Position numbers and translations under genes: made by a program. Below are positions 1 through 11,800 of a stretch of DNA of 64,000 bases, piece by piece. The notes under the pieces are model-generated. The model saw only the letters and a program-made list of their open reading frames with translations, was not told where the DNA came from and did no database searches. Origin of the DNA: Branchiostoma floridae (lineage: Eukaryota; Chordata; Leptocardii; Amphioxiformes; Branchiostomatidae); NCBI RefSeq assembly GCF_000003815.2, contig NC_049982.1, positions 33,075,746-33,139,745 of the forward strand, given 5' to 3'. Numbering within the stretch: the first letter of the stretch is position 1; each line of letters begins with the position of its first letter.

Positions 1-77
1 AGGAGGCATGACCCTGATGCCGACGAAAAAATGGCAGAATTTCCCCCAGTCCCGTCAGGGCTAGGGTCATGCCTCCT
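1..77. repeat. Terminal hairpin (inverted repeat)
   Basis: The first 15 bases (AGGAGGCATGACCCT) are the exact reverse complement of positions 63-77, with a 47-base loop between them. This is a short foldback element, or one end of a larger element cut by the window edge. Confidence 0.7.
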
Positions 78-410
78 CGTAATTTATAGCTCGCAGACTC
101 GTCGTCCCATCGAATCGCGCCTAATGTGAGGGAGGTATTACGACACATTCCGAAGTGACCGATCTCAAAAGTAAGGCCTAGAAAAAAGTTACCCGACCGA
201 CGGCTGGATACCAGGCTACCGACCCTATCCCTTTTTGGGGTCGACCATCATCTTTTATATCTGACCCTCTGAGTTATAAGATTCAAAGGAGACTTCCTGT
301 GATTCACAATCATTTTAACAGTTGGTGGAAGAATGCGTAGTTAGCATTGTTCTTCTTTGCATGGTTTATCAACGTATGTGTGCTTGTATAATGTAGAGTC
401 TGTATTATTA

Positions 411-500
411 CTATACTATACAATACTATACAATACTATACTATACTATACTATACTATACTATACTATACTACACTATACTATACTATACTATACTATA
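411..500. repeat. (TATAC)n pentanucleotide microsatellite
   Basis: About 18 near-perfect copies of a 5-bp unit (ctata/tatac) run without a break, with a few single-base changes such as caata and ctaca. Confidence 0.95.
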
Positions 501-2935
501 TGATATCAAAAATACCAGTACCTGATACATTTCAGTCTTACGTGTGTATTGTTCTACAGTATCTGTAGGATCACTTGGGCTGAAATCTTAAACAAAAACG
601 TTCTGAGTCCTCATGCCTCCATGAAAAACTTGGACCATTAGTACATTTCTTCCGTCAATTGTTGTCGCATTTATCATGCAAGTCAAGATGTAATCAGCAT
701 AATATATTCTACTTATGTCGGTCATCTCAAGCAAAAGTACATGTATTGTATATGGTGTTATATAGTCGTTTCGTTTGGCAAAATTCCATGTTAACATTTT
801 ATCATAAATTATGGAAAATTGCACGTTTGTGTAGTCTGTACATAGTGGTGTAAACATTTAAATAGCGTACACATGTCACAAGTGGGTGATTTTCACGCTG
901 TCGTGTTCAGAACTTCAAGAGAAGACGCCCCCTTACGCGTGGGTGGCAGGTCGGTCTGGATGGAAGGCAGAATGGACGGAAGGGAAACTAATTACTCGTG
1001 TCCTAACGAATTACACGTTATTTCTCCTCAAAATAAAAGATGACGTTGGGTCAAAATGACACAAAGCAAAAATATCAATCACAAAATAAGAGAAGGTAAG
1101 GGGAATGGGACAACGAGAATAAAAAGATTGAATATTGTCCATAAAATATGGTCCAGATGAAAATGAGAAGAATGATAAACCTAAAAATCCTTACCGTCAT
1201 TATTCAAAAGAGAGATGAGAACTTTCACAGTGTTGGAGTATTGAATTACTAGTCGATAAAGATTTGTGACTTTTCCAAGGTTTTTTAAAACCTCCTTGCA
1301 TTGGTTATCCTAAAAACATAATAATATGCTAACGACGCCAATAGTATCCACGGGGATGTAACTAGCATCCATTTGCTCCTTTATTAATGTTGTTGCTAAG
1401 CAACCGACCAAAACCACGGAGCATCTTGGCTCAGCACAAGGGGCGGTTCACTCGTACGGGGGTGGAGAAGCGAGCGCCATCTTCCTTCATGGTTCTTGTT
1501 TCTGGGATGCTGTACATGTTTTGAAGGGACTTCTCCGAAATACTTTATCGACACGGCAGCTTTTCAATCATCGCACCTCATTATTAATAAAAAAGTCAAA
1601 ATACCGGTAAAACTGAAGGGAGTGATAAGAATAGAAGTGCAAGCTTCATTGCGCCATCATACTTGCAGAGCGTATCCATTGCCCACCATCTTTACTACTA
1701 AGTATAAAGTCGAGATGATGAGATAGAAACCAATAAGAGATTTGATACCATAGTACTAAATGCTTCAACCATCTGCTATTACCAAGGACATTTGGAAGGA
1801 ACACTGTGTGCTACTTATTCCATGTAAACCGATTTCCCATTTCATGTGTGTCATGAATATAAGAATATAAGTGCTCTCATATTAAATGTAGATTTAGAGA
1901 ATGCCCAAGTCACGTCAATACCAGGCAAATTACAAAAAAAAATATTTATTCTTTTTTTGCGCTGTCAAACCCATGGCAGAAAACACCGGATACTTTATGA
2001 GATATCTAATTTGACAGAACTAGGGCATCCAATTACTAATACACACATGATTGGGCAGGTCGTGTGGTCAGATGTTCGAGACAAGAAAACCAACATTTGG
2101 GGACAAATGCAAGATGTTCGTAGACGTTTTCTAAAACGAGGGAGCCGCCGTACAAAAGGTATCATATTGAAGAAAAAAAACGCCAACAAACAGCACCTGT
2201 AACGTTACATGTTGGATGGTGCTTTGTTTTACTTTATGTGACAACTTGATTAAACAGCGGTATATGTAACTAACATGCACTGATGACTAAAATTCCACTT
2301 TCTACACTTACGGTTGTCCCTACAGCTCAGTAAGTAGAAGCTTCACAATACAGCCCCTGCTTCAAATTGGCTGAGAAAACCCGGTTTGTATCTGGGGAAG
2401 GTCTCCTTGCAGAGGGCATACGAAATGGGGGTCCGTGCCCACGTTACAACAGCCCCATTACTCTGAGGGGTACCTACTGGCTGGAGTAACACAACAGGAA
2501 GCTGAGTGATTTCAAAAGCTTCCATGGCCTTATGCTGTCATTTACTATAAATAGCAAATGACTGGAACACTTTCCATTAAAGCACCCAGTCTTTATTATG
2601 AAATGACTTTTAAGAATGAAAGTCAATCCACTTCCTCCATATATTCTAACGTTCTAGCCCATTTCTATAATCAGATGTTCCTGTGATTCAGCGTCTTCCC
2701 CGAAACGTATCAGCCCCGGATATTCTACCTTCCCTACATTTGCTGTACCTTCCCTTCACCCTGTGACAGATGAGCAATCAAGCTTGGGTTATGAATACAA
2801 GCTTTCTGCTCCAATGCCTGTCAGTGCTAATTTTGGTCTCATACATACCAGGTTTTCTCATACATTCAGACATATAAACATCTTGTCTGTACACTCGACA
2901 CCTATCTTTGGTGTAAGAACGATATCTTTATTTAT

Positions 2936-3125
2936 TGTGGGCAGACTACTCTCTCTTCGCAGCCAGGGGCTGAACTGCAAGGAGCTTACAATAGGTGGGG
3001 ATAAATCACAAGTGTCTGGAGCGAGCTGCCATTCAGCAACACTCAGTGACCTCAATACGACAGTCATTTCCCCAGGTGCAGCCATGGGACTGCAGGTTTT
3101 GAACCACTCACACCGGGAAGGACCC
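2936..3125 (+). repeat. Interspersed repeat, also present near 32.4 kb
   Basis: The segment with 'gcagccaggggctgaa' followed by 'ggagcttacaatagg' and 'ctgccatt' recurs at 32,400-32,480 inside KANSL3. The family is not recognised. Confidence 0.6.
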
Positions 3126-3149
3126 CTGCTCTTTTTGAGAAGTCTTGTG

Positions 3150-3400
3150 GGCTCTTAATTCAACAGGCTCGACTTGTCTCAAACACAGCACTCCATTTAA
3201 CGTCCTATCCGAGGGATGGCTCTAACTGAAGCTAGGTTTACATTTTCACCTGAGTGAAGTGGGTAAAGTCGTGTTAAGTGCCATCCCCAAGGGCACAACA
3301 TCAGGACAAATCAGCGGTTTCGAACCAGTTACCTTTGGGGTCTGGGTCAAACACCTTACCAATTGCACTACAAGTTAGTAACCACATTACCAATAGTGCC
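3150..3400 (-). repeat. tRNA-derived SINE, Deu-like body (minus orientation)
   Basis: Read on the minus strand, a tRNA-like head with B box GGTTCGAAACC is followed by the body motif 'gttgtgcccttggg', then 'ccctcggataggacgttaaa'. The same body follows the tRNA-like head at 44.56 kb, so this is a diverged member of that SINE family. Confidence 0.65.
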
Positions 3401-3439
3401 GGGGATAATACTAGTATGATCTGGTATAACAAAGTGCTT

Positions 3440-3610
3440 TATTCACAACCAACCCACACGTGCGATGGTGCGGTGTGCGTTGGTGCAAATCCTTGGTGAT
3501 CACCCGGATGGAGGCCTGGCGAACCTCTGTCTCGTATCAGCCACATGGTGAATTACATCACTCACCCGGACGGGAGACCTGGCGCATCCCCGTCTTGTAA
3601 TTAGCCATAC
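3440..3610 (+). repeat. SINE 3' body fragment
   Basis: Contains 'cacacgtgcgatggtgcggt', 'atcacccggatggaggcctg' and 'cgtatcagccacatggtga', the same order of motifs as in the full SINE at 44,770-44,900. No tRNA-like head is attached in this orientation. Confidence 0.6.
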
Positions 3611-4015
3611 GAAAGGGTATGTCGACCCGTAAGGGGCGGTATAACCCCGTCGTGTGTAAACATGTGCGAACATGTTTGATCACGTCGACCGATGATGATG
3701 ATTCACAACCACGTTTTTTAAGTGGACATATCAATGACGATCTGTTATCTTCTTCAGGGCAAAACCCATGCGGTGGTAAAAATATGCTTCACTATTGCAG
3801 TTAAAGGGGTATTCTACTCCAGAAGGGCATATCAATATTAATTTTGCAAAGTAATAAATGCATACTACTTCACAATATACCATTATAAGTACCCATTAGC
3901 CCCACGCGCATCAAAAAGGATTCAGTCTTCTACTAACTCTACTTACTGTACTTTTTATTGAGTCCATAGTTTCTTTGATAGCTTCAGATTCTCCTGTTTC
4001 TGGTCCAAGGATCTA

Positions 4016-4107
4016 GCCCGGTATCCAGCCATATTATAGCTCCCAAGTCTCTTCTGTCCTCTCTGCAAATATGGAGCTATAATACGATTGGATACCAGGC
4101 TATGAAG
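4016..4107. repeat. Short TIR element (AGCCYGGTATCC family)
   Basis: AGCCCGGTATCCAGCC at the left faces GGATACCAGGCT at the right, with a further inner inverted repeat (ATTATAGCTCC / GGAGCTATAAT). Related termini occur near 200-222 and in the foldback at 40.1 kb. Confidence 0.55.
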
Positions 4108-4679
4108 GATCCTGTTGGAATCTGCATCGTATTGTAACAGCTGATCTGGAAACCTCTTCTCTACAATTCCAGATCACATCCTCCCAACACTTCATTCACA
4201 ACTTGTGATGGTCAGGAGGAACAGGTCCATTCATACTAACCATTTTCTTTCTTTGGACCAAGTGTTGCTGTAAGATAACCTGGTACCATCCGGGTAGTAG
4301 TTTGCTCCTGGTACCTGTCTGGAGACCTGCACATTAAAACCGTTTCGTGCTAACGTCGGTTAATTAAGGAATAGGTTCTAGAGCACTCGTTCGATGACAA
4401 CAGTCCCTCCCACGAGCAGATGGAGGGCTTTTCAGGTGTTGGAATGCCTGTTCGAACGAGCGCTTGAACCCATTCCTAATACGCTCATGTGTAGGGACCA
4501 ATCAGCACCCTCGTACAAAAATTTGGACGATTCCAGACGTTATCGTGGCCAATGATTCCAGACGGAATAGCACAAAAGCGACTGTATATAGTTTATGATA
4601 AATGTCAGAGCAAGAAGCAACTGTACTATAATTACTGCCGGAGCGAACTACTTTCCAGATGGTACCCAGGCTAGCTGTG

Positions 4680-5231
4680 TCATGACAGCCAGTTAGCCTG
4701 GATGTTTGTCTGCTCTTCTCTACAGCCAGATGTTTCCAGATTCTCTGCTGCTTCATCTCTGGGCTCACAGTGAAAGAATGTCGGAGGTGGTAGAGGCAAG
4801 GACCTCGGACATGGGAGGTGTTGGGTTTTGGATGCATATTTGCCATCATCCTTGATGTTGGGAAGGATATGCTGAAACTGTTCCATGTTTCTGTTGTACT
4901 TTGCTGCTTTTCTGTCTTGTATGGAAGTTTGGCTTTGTTCGGGTTTCCCTTCAGTATAAGGTTGTTCCTCAAACTTGCTGCTCCTTGTCACGTCATTATT
5001 ACTGCTGGGCCTTACTTTCAAAGCATATAAATGTGATTCTGAAGTTTCTATACATTCCATTCTTTCCAGTATTGATCTGCTGGGCTTTGCAATGCACATA
5101 CTTTGCTGAGCTGCTATCATCAGGCTTGCGATGGTGGGTTTGCTATGTAATTGTTCTTTGTTGTTGTAACTCTTACATGACGTTGTGACTGTGTGTTGAC
5201 CAGTATTAGCACCAACACCTTTAAACAACAT
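4680..5231 (-). other. Uncharacterised 183-codon open frame
   Basis: A frame open for 183 codons ends in a stop at 4,680. The translation is Ser/Gln/Lys-rich and polar with no domain I recognise and no clear splice link to the gene whose stop lies at 5,899. It could be an alternative 3' exon, a decayed exon or chance. Two overlapping frames are open as well, which weakens the coding case. Confidence 0.2.
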
Positions 5232-5898
5232 AAGAAGTCAGGCTTCAGTACAATAGGAACAGTTGAAAGGTATTTTCGAAAAATCATTATCGACTTTCTT
5301 GTCATGCAAACTCACAAACACTTAAAGGAGTCAAGGAGGAGGGTCAAAGGAACCCAAGAATGATAGTTGCAGGAAAGCATAAAGCATACAAGCGCACCAT
5401 AAAGTAGTAAAAAATGTTTAATAATCTGAGAGAAACTGAAGCTTGGCATAAAATACATGAGCAAAAGTAAAGTCCCTGTCACACATTGATGACCTTCCTT
5501 ACCACTCCTCAGCCAAACTCGACACTGGCCTGGAATCCATCCTACTCTAGATTCTCTTTTCACATACAAACAAAAGATGATGTTTCCAACTTTGATTTTT
5601 CATAATTCATAGTCGTCTGATGCAAATGACTTTTGAAGACAACCTCGTCAATCAACTCCCAACATAATTGGTCTTGCTCACGACCACCTCCCAACCATGG
5701 TCTGGAGAAGGACGGAAGGACATGATTGGCCACATGTATGTGTGACAGGGGCTTTAGACTTCCTAGTCAAGGGTTCTAAATATGAAAAACTTGCAACTTC
5801 AGACAAAGATAAACATGCATTACTCCATCTGGTCCTTTCTGGAGAGCTTATTTACTACAAGCTTGTTCGCAACAAGTCCAAGAAGGCTGGCTGCAGGA

Positions 5899-8800
5899 CT
5901 ACCAACCATGAGTGTCGAGGTACAACATGACTTCCAGTATGGTGCCAGGCATAAATCCACTCTCCTTTAGAACTGTTTTCAGTTCGCTCCTGTTAGCCTG
6001 CAAAGTTGTATCCTGGAGGTACAAGAGGGTACAGGTATCAACAGGGGCAATCACACAAGAGTAAGAGGCTTAGAGCAGTAAACCTCCCCAATGTACATAA
6101 TGTTTGATTGAAATAACAAACTCTGTAAACTGTCCTGGTATTTAATGGTAGCCTTTATGTACTGATGAAAGTGCTAGTACCATCTATACAAGCAGAAGCA
6201 ATGACAACTCACTCTGATGCCATTCTCCTGGAACTTGGGGAGGAACTCTTCCAGGCTCAGATCTGTCAGCATTGCTCGCACTGCCTTGTAATGGTCCTTC
6301 TCTTCATCCTGAGGTGAGCTGGCTTTGGAGATGTCTCCATTTGCTGTTGTAGGAGGCTGTTTGCTGTCAGTCTCCGTCCTGTTTTCTCCTGTGGTGTTAC
6401 TTCTCAGCACTGCCTCAGCTGGGAAATACAACAATTCTTCATTTCTTTGGAAACTGAAACTACTTTCAGTCTCAGCGTTGTAGCCAGCACCCGTCCTCCC
6501 GTACTTTGACGGAATTTTGCAGCTGGGGACAAAAAAAAACTTTGCCCATTCTGTCGTCTGTCACAGACAAAAATCAAGATGCAAAGGTATATAAAAACCC
6601 TTGTATCCCTTGTGTAATTTTGCACCAAAACAGATGCCAATAAACAGCTTATTCTACGCATATTTACAACTAAAAATGCAGGAAATAGCTTTTCAACGGG
6701 TCTGGATTTCAAAGTTTTCATGCATGTGTCCCGACCCCCCTAGGAACGTCGCACCTGTGACATCTCGCACCTTCGGCGCTCAAAACGATGCAATATCGAG
6801 GGGACGGAAAATTATTTCAGGCTGGCTACAACCCTGCCATATTCCTTACTCAGGTGAACAAGAAATTTTGCTACCTTCTTCTACAACTGAGCCCTCTGAG
6901 TCGTCCTGGCTGCCATTTTCCTGAGATGAACTCTGCTCGACCCAGCCACTGGCACGCAGCAGAGCAAGTTCTAGCAGGCTGCTCCGAACCACCCTGATCA
7001 ACACAAACATGCAGTCAAGTCACCCTTCATCCACACCATCCTCCCATGCAGGGACATCCAACGACAAAACCGTCTGTCTGGATGTACCCTGCTTTTTCAA
7101 CTATCACTCTTAGTTCCTGTGGCCGTCCTCTCCAAACCAGCTGTCAGCCAATCAGAGAATAGGCCTTTCAGTTTTCAAAAGGGCTTGCATATATATGGGT
7201 AACCTCATTCATATTTATAAGCAGGGCGGTCAGGAACTAAGGGTGACGGTTGAGAAAGCAGGGTTTCGCTGTTGGATGTCCCTGCATAAGAGGATGCATC
7301 CACATGTGCATGGCTCTATATATATTATTTGGTAAAGTTGATACAGTCAACTGATAGATAGGTTATAAAACATGCTGTTCAACAAGATGCTGTGTCACTG
7401 ACGAAAGATAGTGGATGCTATCTGAAACGTCTGGCTGTTTCAAAAATCATATCCAGTTACTTGAATAACTCCTTTTTGCCAATTTTGGCGTTTCGTACCT
7501 CATACATAAATTGAGACACATTTCTCTGTGAACATTTTGTTTGGAAGCAATTCAAACAGAACTAGGCAAAGCTTGATGAGTGTAGTACCAGTACTGACCT
7601 GGGAAGAGTCTCATCAAGGATCTTGTTGTTGATGGTGCCAAAGTGCAGCTGCATCAGTTCCCTAGGTTTACACATCATGGTTAGTTGTCATCCATGAAAT
7701 GCATTTCATATATCCCCTGAGGCCATGTATATACCATTATATGTATCTGCATGCATACGTCCATTTCAAAATTAAAAAAAAAAAAGATTTTCCCACCATA
7801 CTGTTAGTATAAGCCATACAAAGCAGCTGAAAAAGGAGCAAATATGTGCCATTAATTGCACAAAAATAATATCTGAAAACAGATACTAATGTTGTTGACT
7901 ATCAAAGTTAATTTGGATTCCTAAGTCAAAAAGAAGATGTGCAGAACGGAAATGAAGAATATGATATACAGTCTACCATGTTCTGTGCATTCAGTTATAT
8001 GTTCAACCTTCCAAACATCTTTCTTTCTGCAAGCTTGCATCAGTTAAGCCTGGGGCACAACCCGCCGTACGTGCAATTTGTCCGTACGTTTTTTGTGGAG
8101 GCCACGTCCGCCACGTATTCCTGAAAATGTTCAGGCTGTACAGGGCAGGTGCGTCGCCCGTACTGGCACGTACGGAGGGTGAATCCACAGCCCGAACGCA
8201 GAGAAAGTTCTGCATGCAATTAAATTTCTACGGCGCGTCTGCGTGCTCCCAAATCCGTGGGATTCGCCACGTGTTCGTACGGAAACGGTACTTACCACTT
8301 ACGGATACCAAAAGATTGCCCACGTTTTGGCACGTAGACAGTACGCACTTGCAAGTACGGCGGGTTGTGCCCCTAGCTTAATGGGGCTTCAAGAGGATGC
8401 CATCCATACAATCTCATGAACATGGCCCAAGAAGTTAGAGCCAAAATACTACTCTGGAATTAATATTCAATGATAGGGCTGATCACCAAATTCAATAACT
8501 GCTAGTGACAATACGAGTGACATTTCCAAGGGAATTGTCTAGGCTTTCTACATTGTTAATGTGAGCAGGCTAACCATAGCTATTCCAAAATGAACCGTAT
8601 GATATAAAAACACTATTTTCTGATCAGGATTGCAATTTTTTTATCATACGAACGCTTTGGACTGCACCATTTCATTGTGATGATAGATTTCTCATTGCAG
8701 TTTAACCTTAGACCTAGGAAAAATGTTGCGTTTATCCAACTGACCCTAGTATGAGCAAAAACCTGTCGACCAGAGCAGTTGTACTGGTAAAGATACAATT

Positions 8801-11800
8801 TTTGATCTGAGCAATGAAATTCAAAATAGAATCTCAAGCAGTCTTGCAAATTTCCTTGCAGACTTCTGTATTTGACCCTATGCTAACAGATGAAGGTTTT
8901 GAACTGGCAACACAACAATGATTTTCGTTGGCCTTTGTTTGTTTGTAATATATTCCCAGTATGGTGCCCCATAGCAGAACACACCAGGTTTGTACAGAAG
9001 AGTACAAGCTGGATATCCTAAGTGGTTGAGATTTTGTGACCAAGCAGTCTGTCTGAAATATTTCTGCACGAAGTATACCCCAACTGACCTGCCAGTGGAG
9101 TCCAGCTCTGATCCCACCACTCTCAGCAGAGAACACAGACAGTTGGTGCACACCTCCACCACTTCCTCAACCTGCCATGGAAGATAGCACCACAGTCATG
9201 GTGCATGTTGTAAGAACTCAACACACTTATGAAGAAGAGTAGGGATGACATCGTGTGCATGGCCAAATACAGGAGCTGTGGTTAAGTCTCAGTGCACTAC
9301 TAGCTGTCGGGAAAGTGTCTGAGGTTACCATTAACCACTTCACCTTACGCAACAACAATCTGGATTATGTTATATAACATGTGCATATTGTCAGGTAACA
9401 TAGTGACTCCAAATGTGGGTCCAGAGAGGGTTGTAGCCAGCACCCGTCCTTCCGTCCTTTGACGGAATTTTGCTGCTGGGGATTAAAAAAAAATTTGCCC
9501 ATTCCGTCCACTGTTGCTGACAAAAATGCTGATGTAAAGATATTGTGTACTTTTGTCACCAAAACAGATACTGTTGAACAGCTTAGTCTACCAGCAAAAT
9601 TTACATCTCAAAAATAGCATTTCAGAGGGTCTAGATTTCAAAATTTTCCAGGGGAGCAGGTCTCAAGCCCCCCCCCCCCCCCCCTGGGAAGATCAAGCCT
9701 TAGGTGCTAGATAGGATTCAAAATTGAAAGGAAGGAAAATGATTTCAGGCTGGCTAAAACGCTGGTCCAGAGATTTCTGAGAACCTCCAAAAAAGGTGTG
9801 ATACTAGATAGTAATACTAGAGAAGAGAGTAGGATATGATATTAGCACTAAAATACTAAGTACCTATATTTTCCTGTCAATCTTAAAAGTAATGTTGAAC
9901 GAGACTTTCAAACAACCCATCAACTCTTGGTGAACTTCTGGGGAAAACTGGAGTCAACTCTTTGTTATAGATGAAAGAATTTTCCTACCTGGGTGTTGAT
10001 ATGGAGCCACTTCTCCAGGGCCTTCAACATCATGCCACAGACACAGTCTTGGAACTCTTGCCTGTAATCATGACAGTATAGCACACAATGAGTACTTATA
10101 CACCCTTTGTCAGAGTTAGGGACTGCACAATATTCAGTGGGGTGAGGGCCAGTCATCAGAAGGTTGGGTTAAAATGTTTCCATGGCCCTTCTCCTGGTCA
10201 AAAAAATGTCCATGGCACTTCCCTTATGAGGACAAAATTTTCCTTGGCCCTCCTCCTCCTATCAACTCTTGCAAAATACTCAAGATGGCAAGAAAATCTT
10301 CCATCCAAAAGCGTGCTTTGTGTCCTATGTTGACAAGATTTCATCTCAAAGCAGATCTTTCCAAATGTCTTAGTCAACCCTAGCAAAAAAAAAAACAGCT
10401 CAGAGCTGATGGTAATATGCTTATACATATGCGATACTATAAGCTTGGAGGCTAGTACATCCTTTCTATATATGGTGTCACCTCTCTGAGAATGAACTGA
10501 ACTGAACTTTCTGAGAAGTTCAGAGCCCATTCTTAGACATCTACATATTTGTTTGAAGGTTCGCGGCCCTCCCCATGCCAACTTTTTTCCATGGCCTTCC
10601 CCCTAGCGAAAATTTTTTCCCTTGGTCCGTTTTTCTACTAAATATCATTCAGTTTAAACATCGTCCAGTTCCTTAGCTGTATGAAATTGTGGACATATTC
10701 AAAAGCTGTACATGTATTAGTAGAGCAGTAAATTTCATCACCAAGAAGCTAAGAAAATTCAGCACTCCAGTCACCTATACAGGCTTTTCATTGACGTCAT
10801 ACTGATTATAATTTGAATCCTCCGACGACCATGTTGGTGGGTAATTGAATTAAGCAGTACTGCCAGTAGCATCTTCGTGTGGTTAACAGACGTACGCTGT
10901 CATCCAACATGGCACAGATGACGTCAAATGTAAAGCCTGTATAGAAAATAAGTTAGAAAGTGACATTTGTGGAGCATGGAATGGTAGATCAGGGCTCAAA
11001 ATACCACCTGCATATGCAGGTTAGTGCATTAAAATTGGAGCTGTGCAGGTATCTCTGGTGACTAACCTGAACCTAACCTACACTGGTCCATGTACTGGGT
11101 TTTATACCTAAATATCCTATGGTGTAGGTCCATGTGGATGGTTATTAGCTGCATTGACTGTTACCACCTATTAAGTGTAATATAATGAATCCTGAACAAT
11201 TTCAGTATGATCCATACTTCCTAAATTCAGAGTGGTGCAGGTAAAATTTGTCTGGTGCAGGTAATTTTCAATGCCACCTGCACCAGTGCTGGTATGCAGA
11301 AAAAAGTATTTTGAGCCCTGTTGATGATCTATCTACTATGACCAACCCTCACCCTGATGAGTTGTTTCTTGCCTGAAGATAAAGATTGCCTAGGGTCTTA
11401 CTGTAACCTTCATACAGGCGTTTGGCATTGGTGGCCCCGGACACCTGAAGCAAGAAGCATGGTTAAGTTAAAACTGTGTAAGTCACACTATACAGCCTAG
11501 TCTTAAAAAGAGGCAAATTTCAGTTTTAGAAGCACAATATGAATGTTTGTTTACTTGTTGTTAAGCCACAACTGATGAGAAATTATCATACAGTTTACAA
11601 AATGTAGGTCAATTCCAAATGCCCAGATTGTCTCTGCCTGTGTAAAAGTCCTCACCTTGCAGTAGGATGCCTGTTTCTCCAACAAGACACTGCTCAGGAC
11701 ATCCATGCTTTTTTGATACAGGTCTGAGGAAAAATGCAATCAGACATTTTTTACTTCCTCAACAGAGAAATGATGCACATATGCATTGGATATCTAATTA

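Larger units (their letters stand above)
78..4679. other. Intergenic region rich in repeats
   Basis: I see no convincing gene here. The ORFs are short, overlap on both strands and lack recognisable domains. The stretch holds a pentanucleotide satellite, SINE copies, a repeat shared with 32.4 kb and short inverted-repeat elements, listed separately. Imperfect inverted repeats also occur near 4,355-4,480, where an arm containing AGGAATAGGTTC faces GAACCCATTCCT. Confidence 0.6.
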
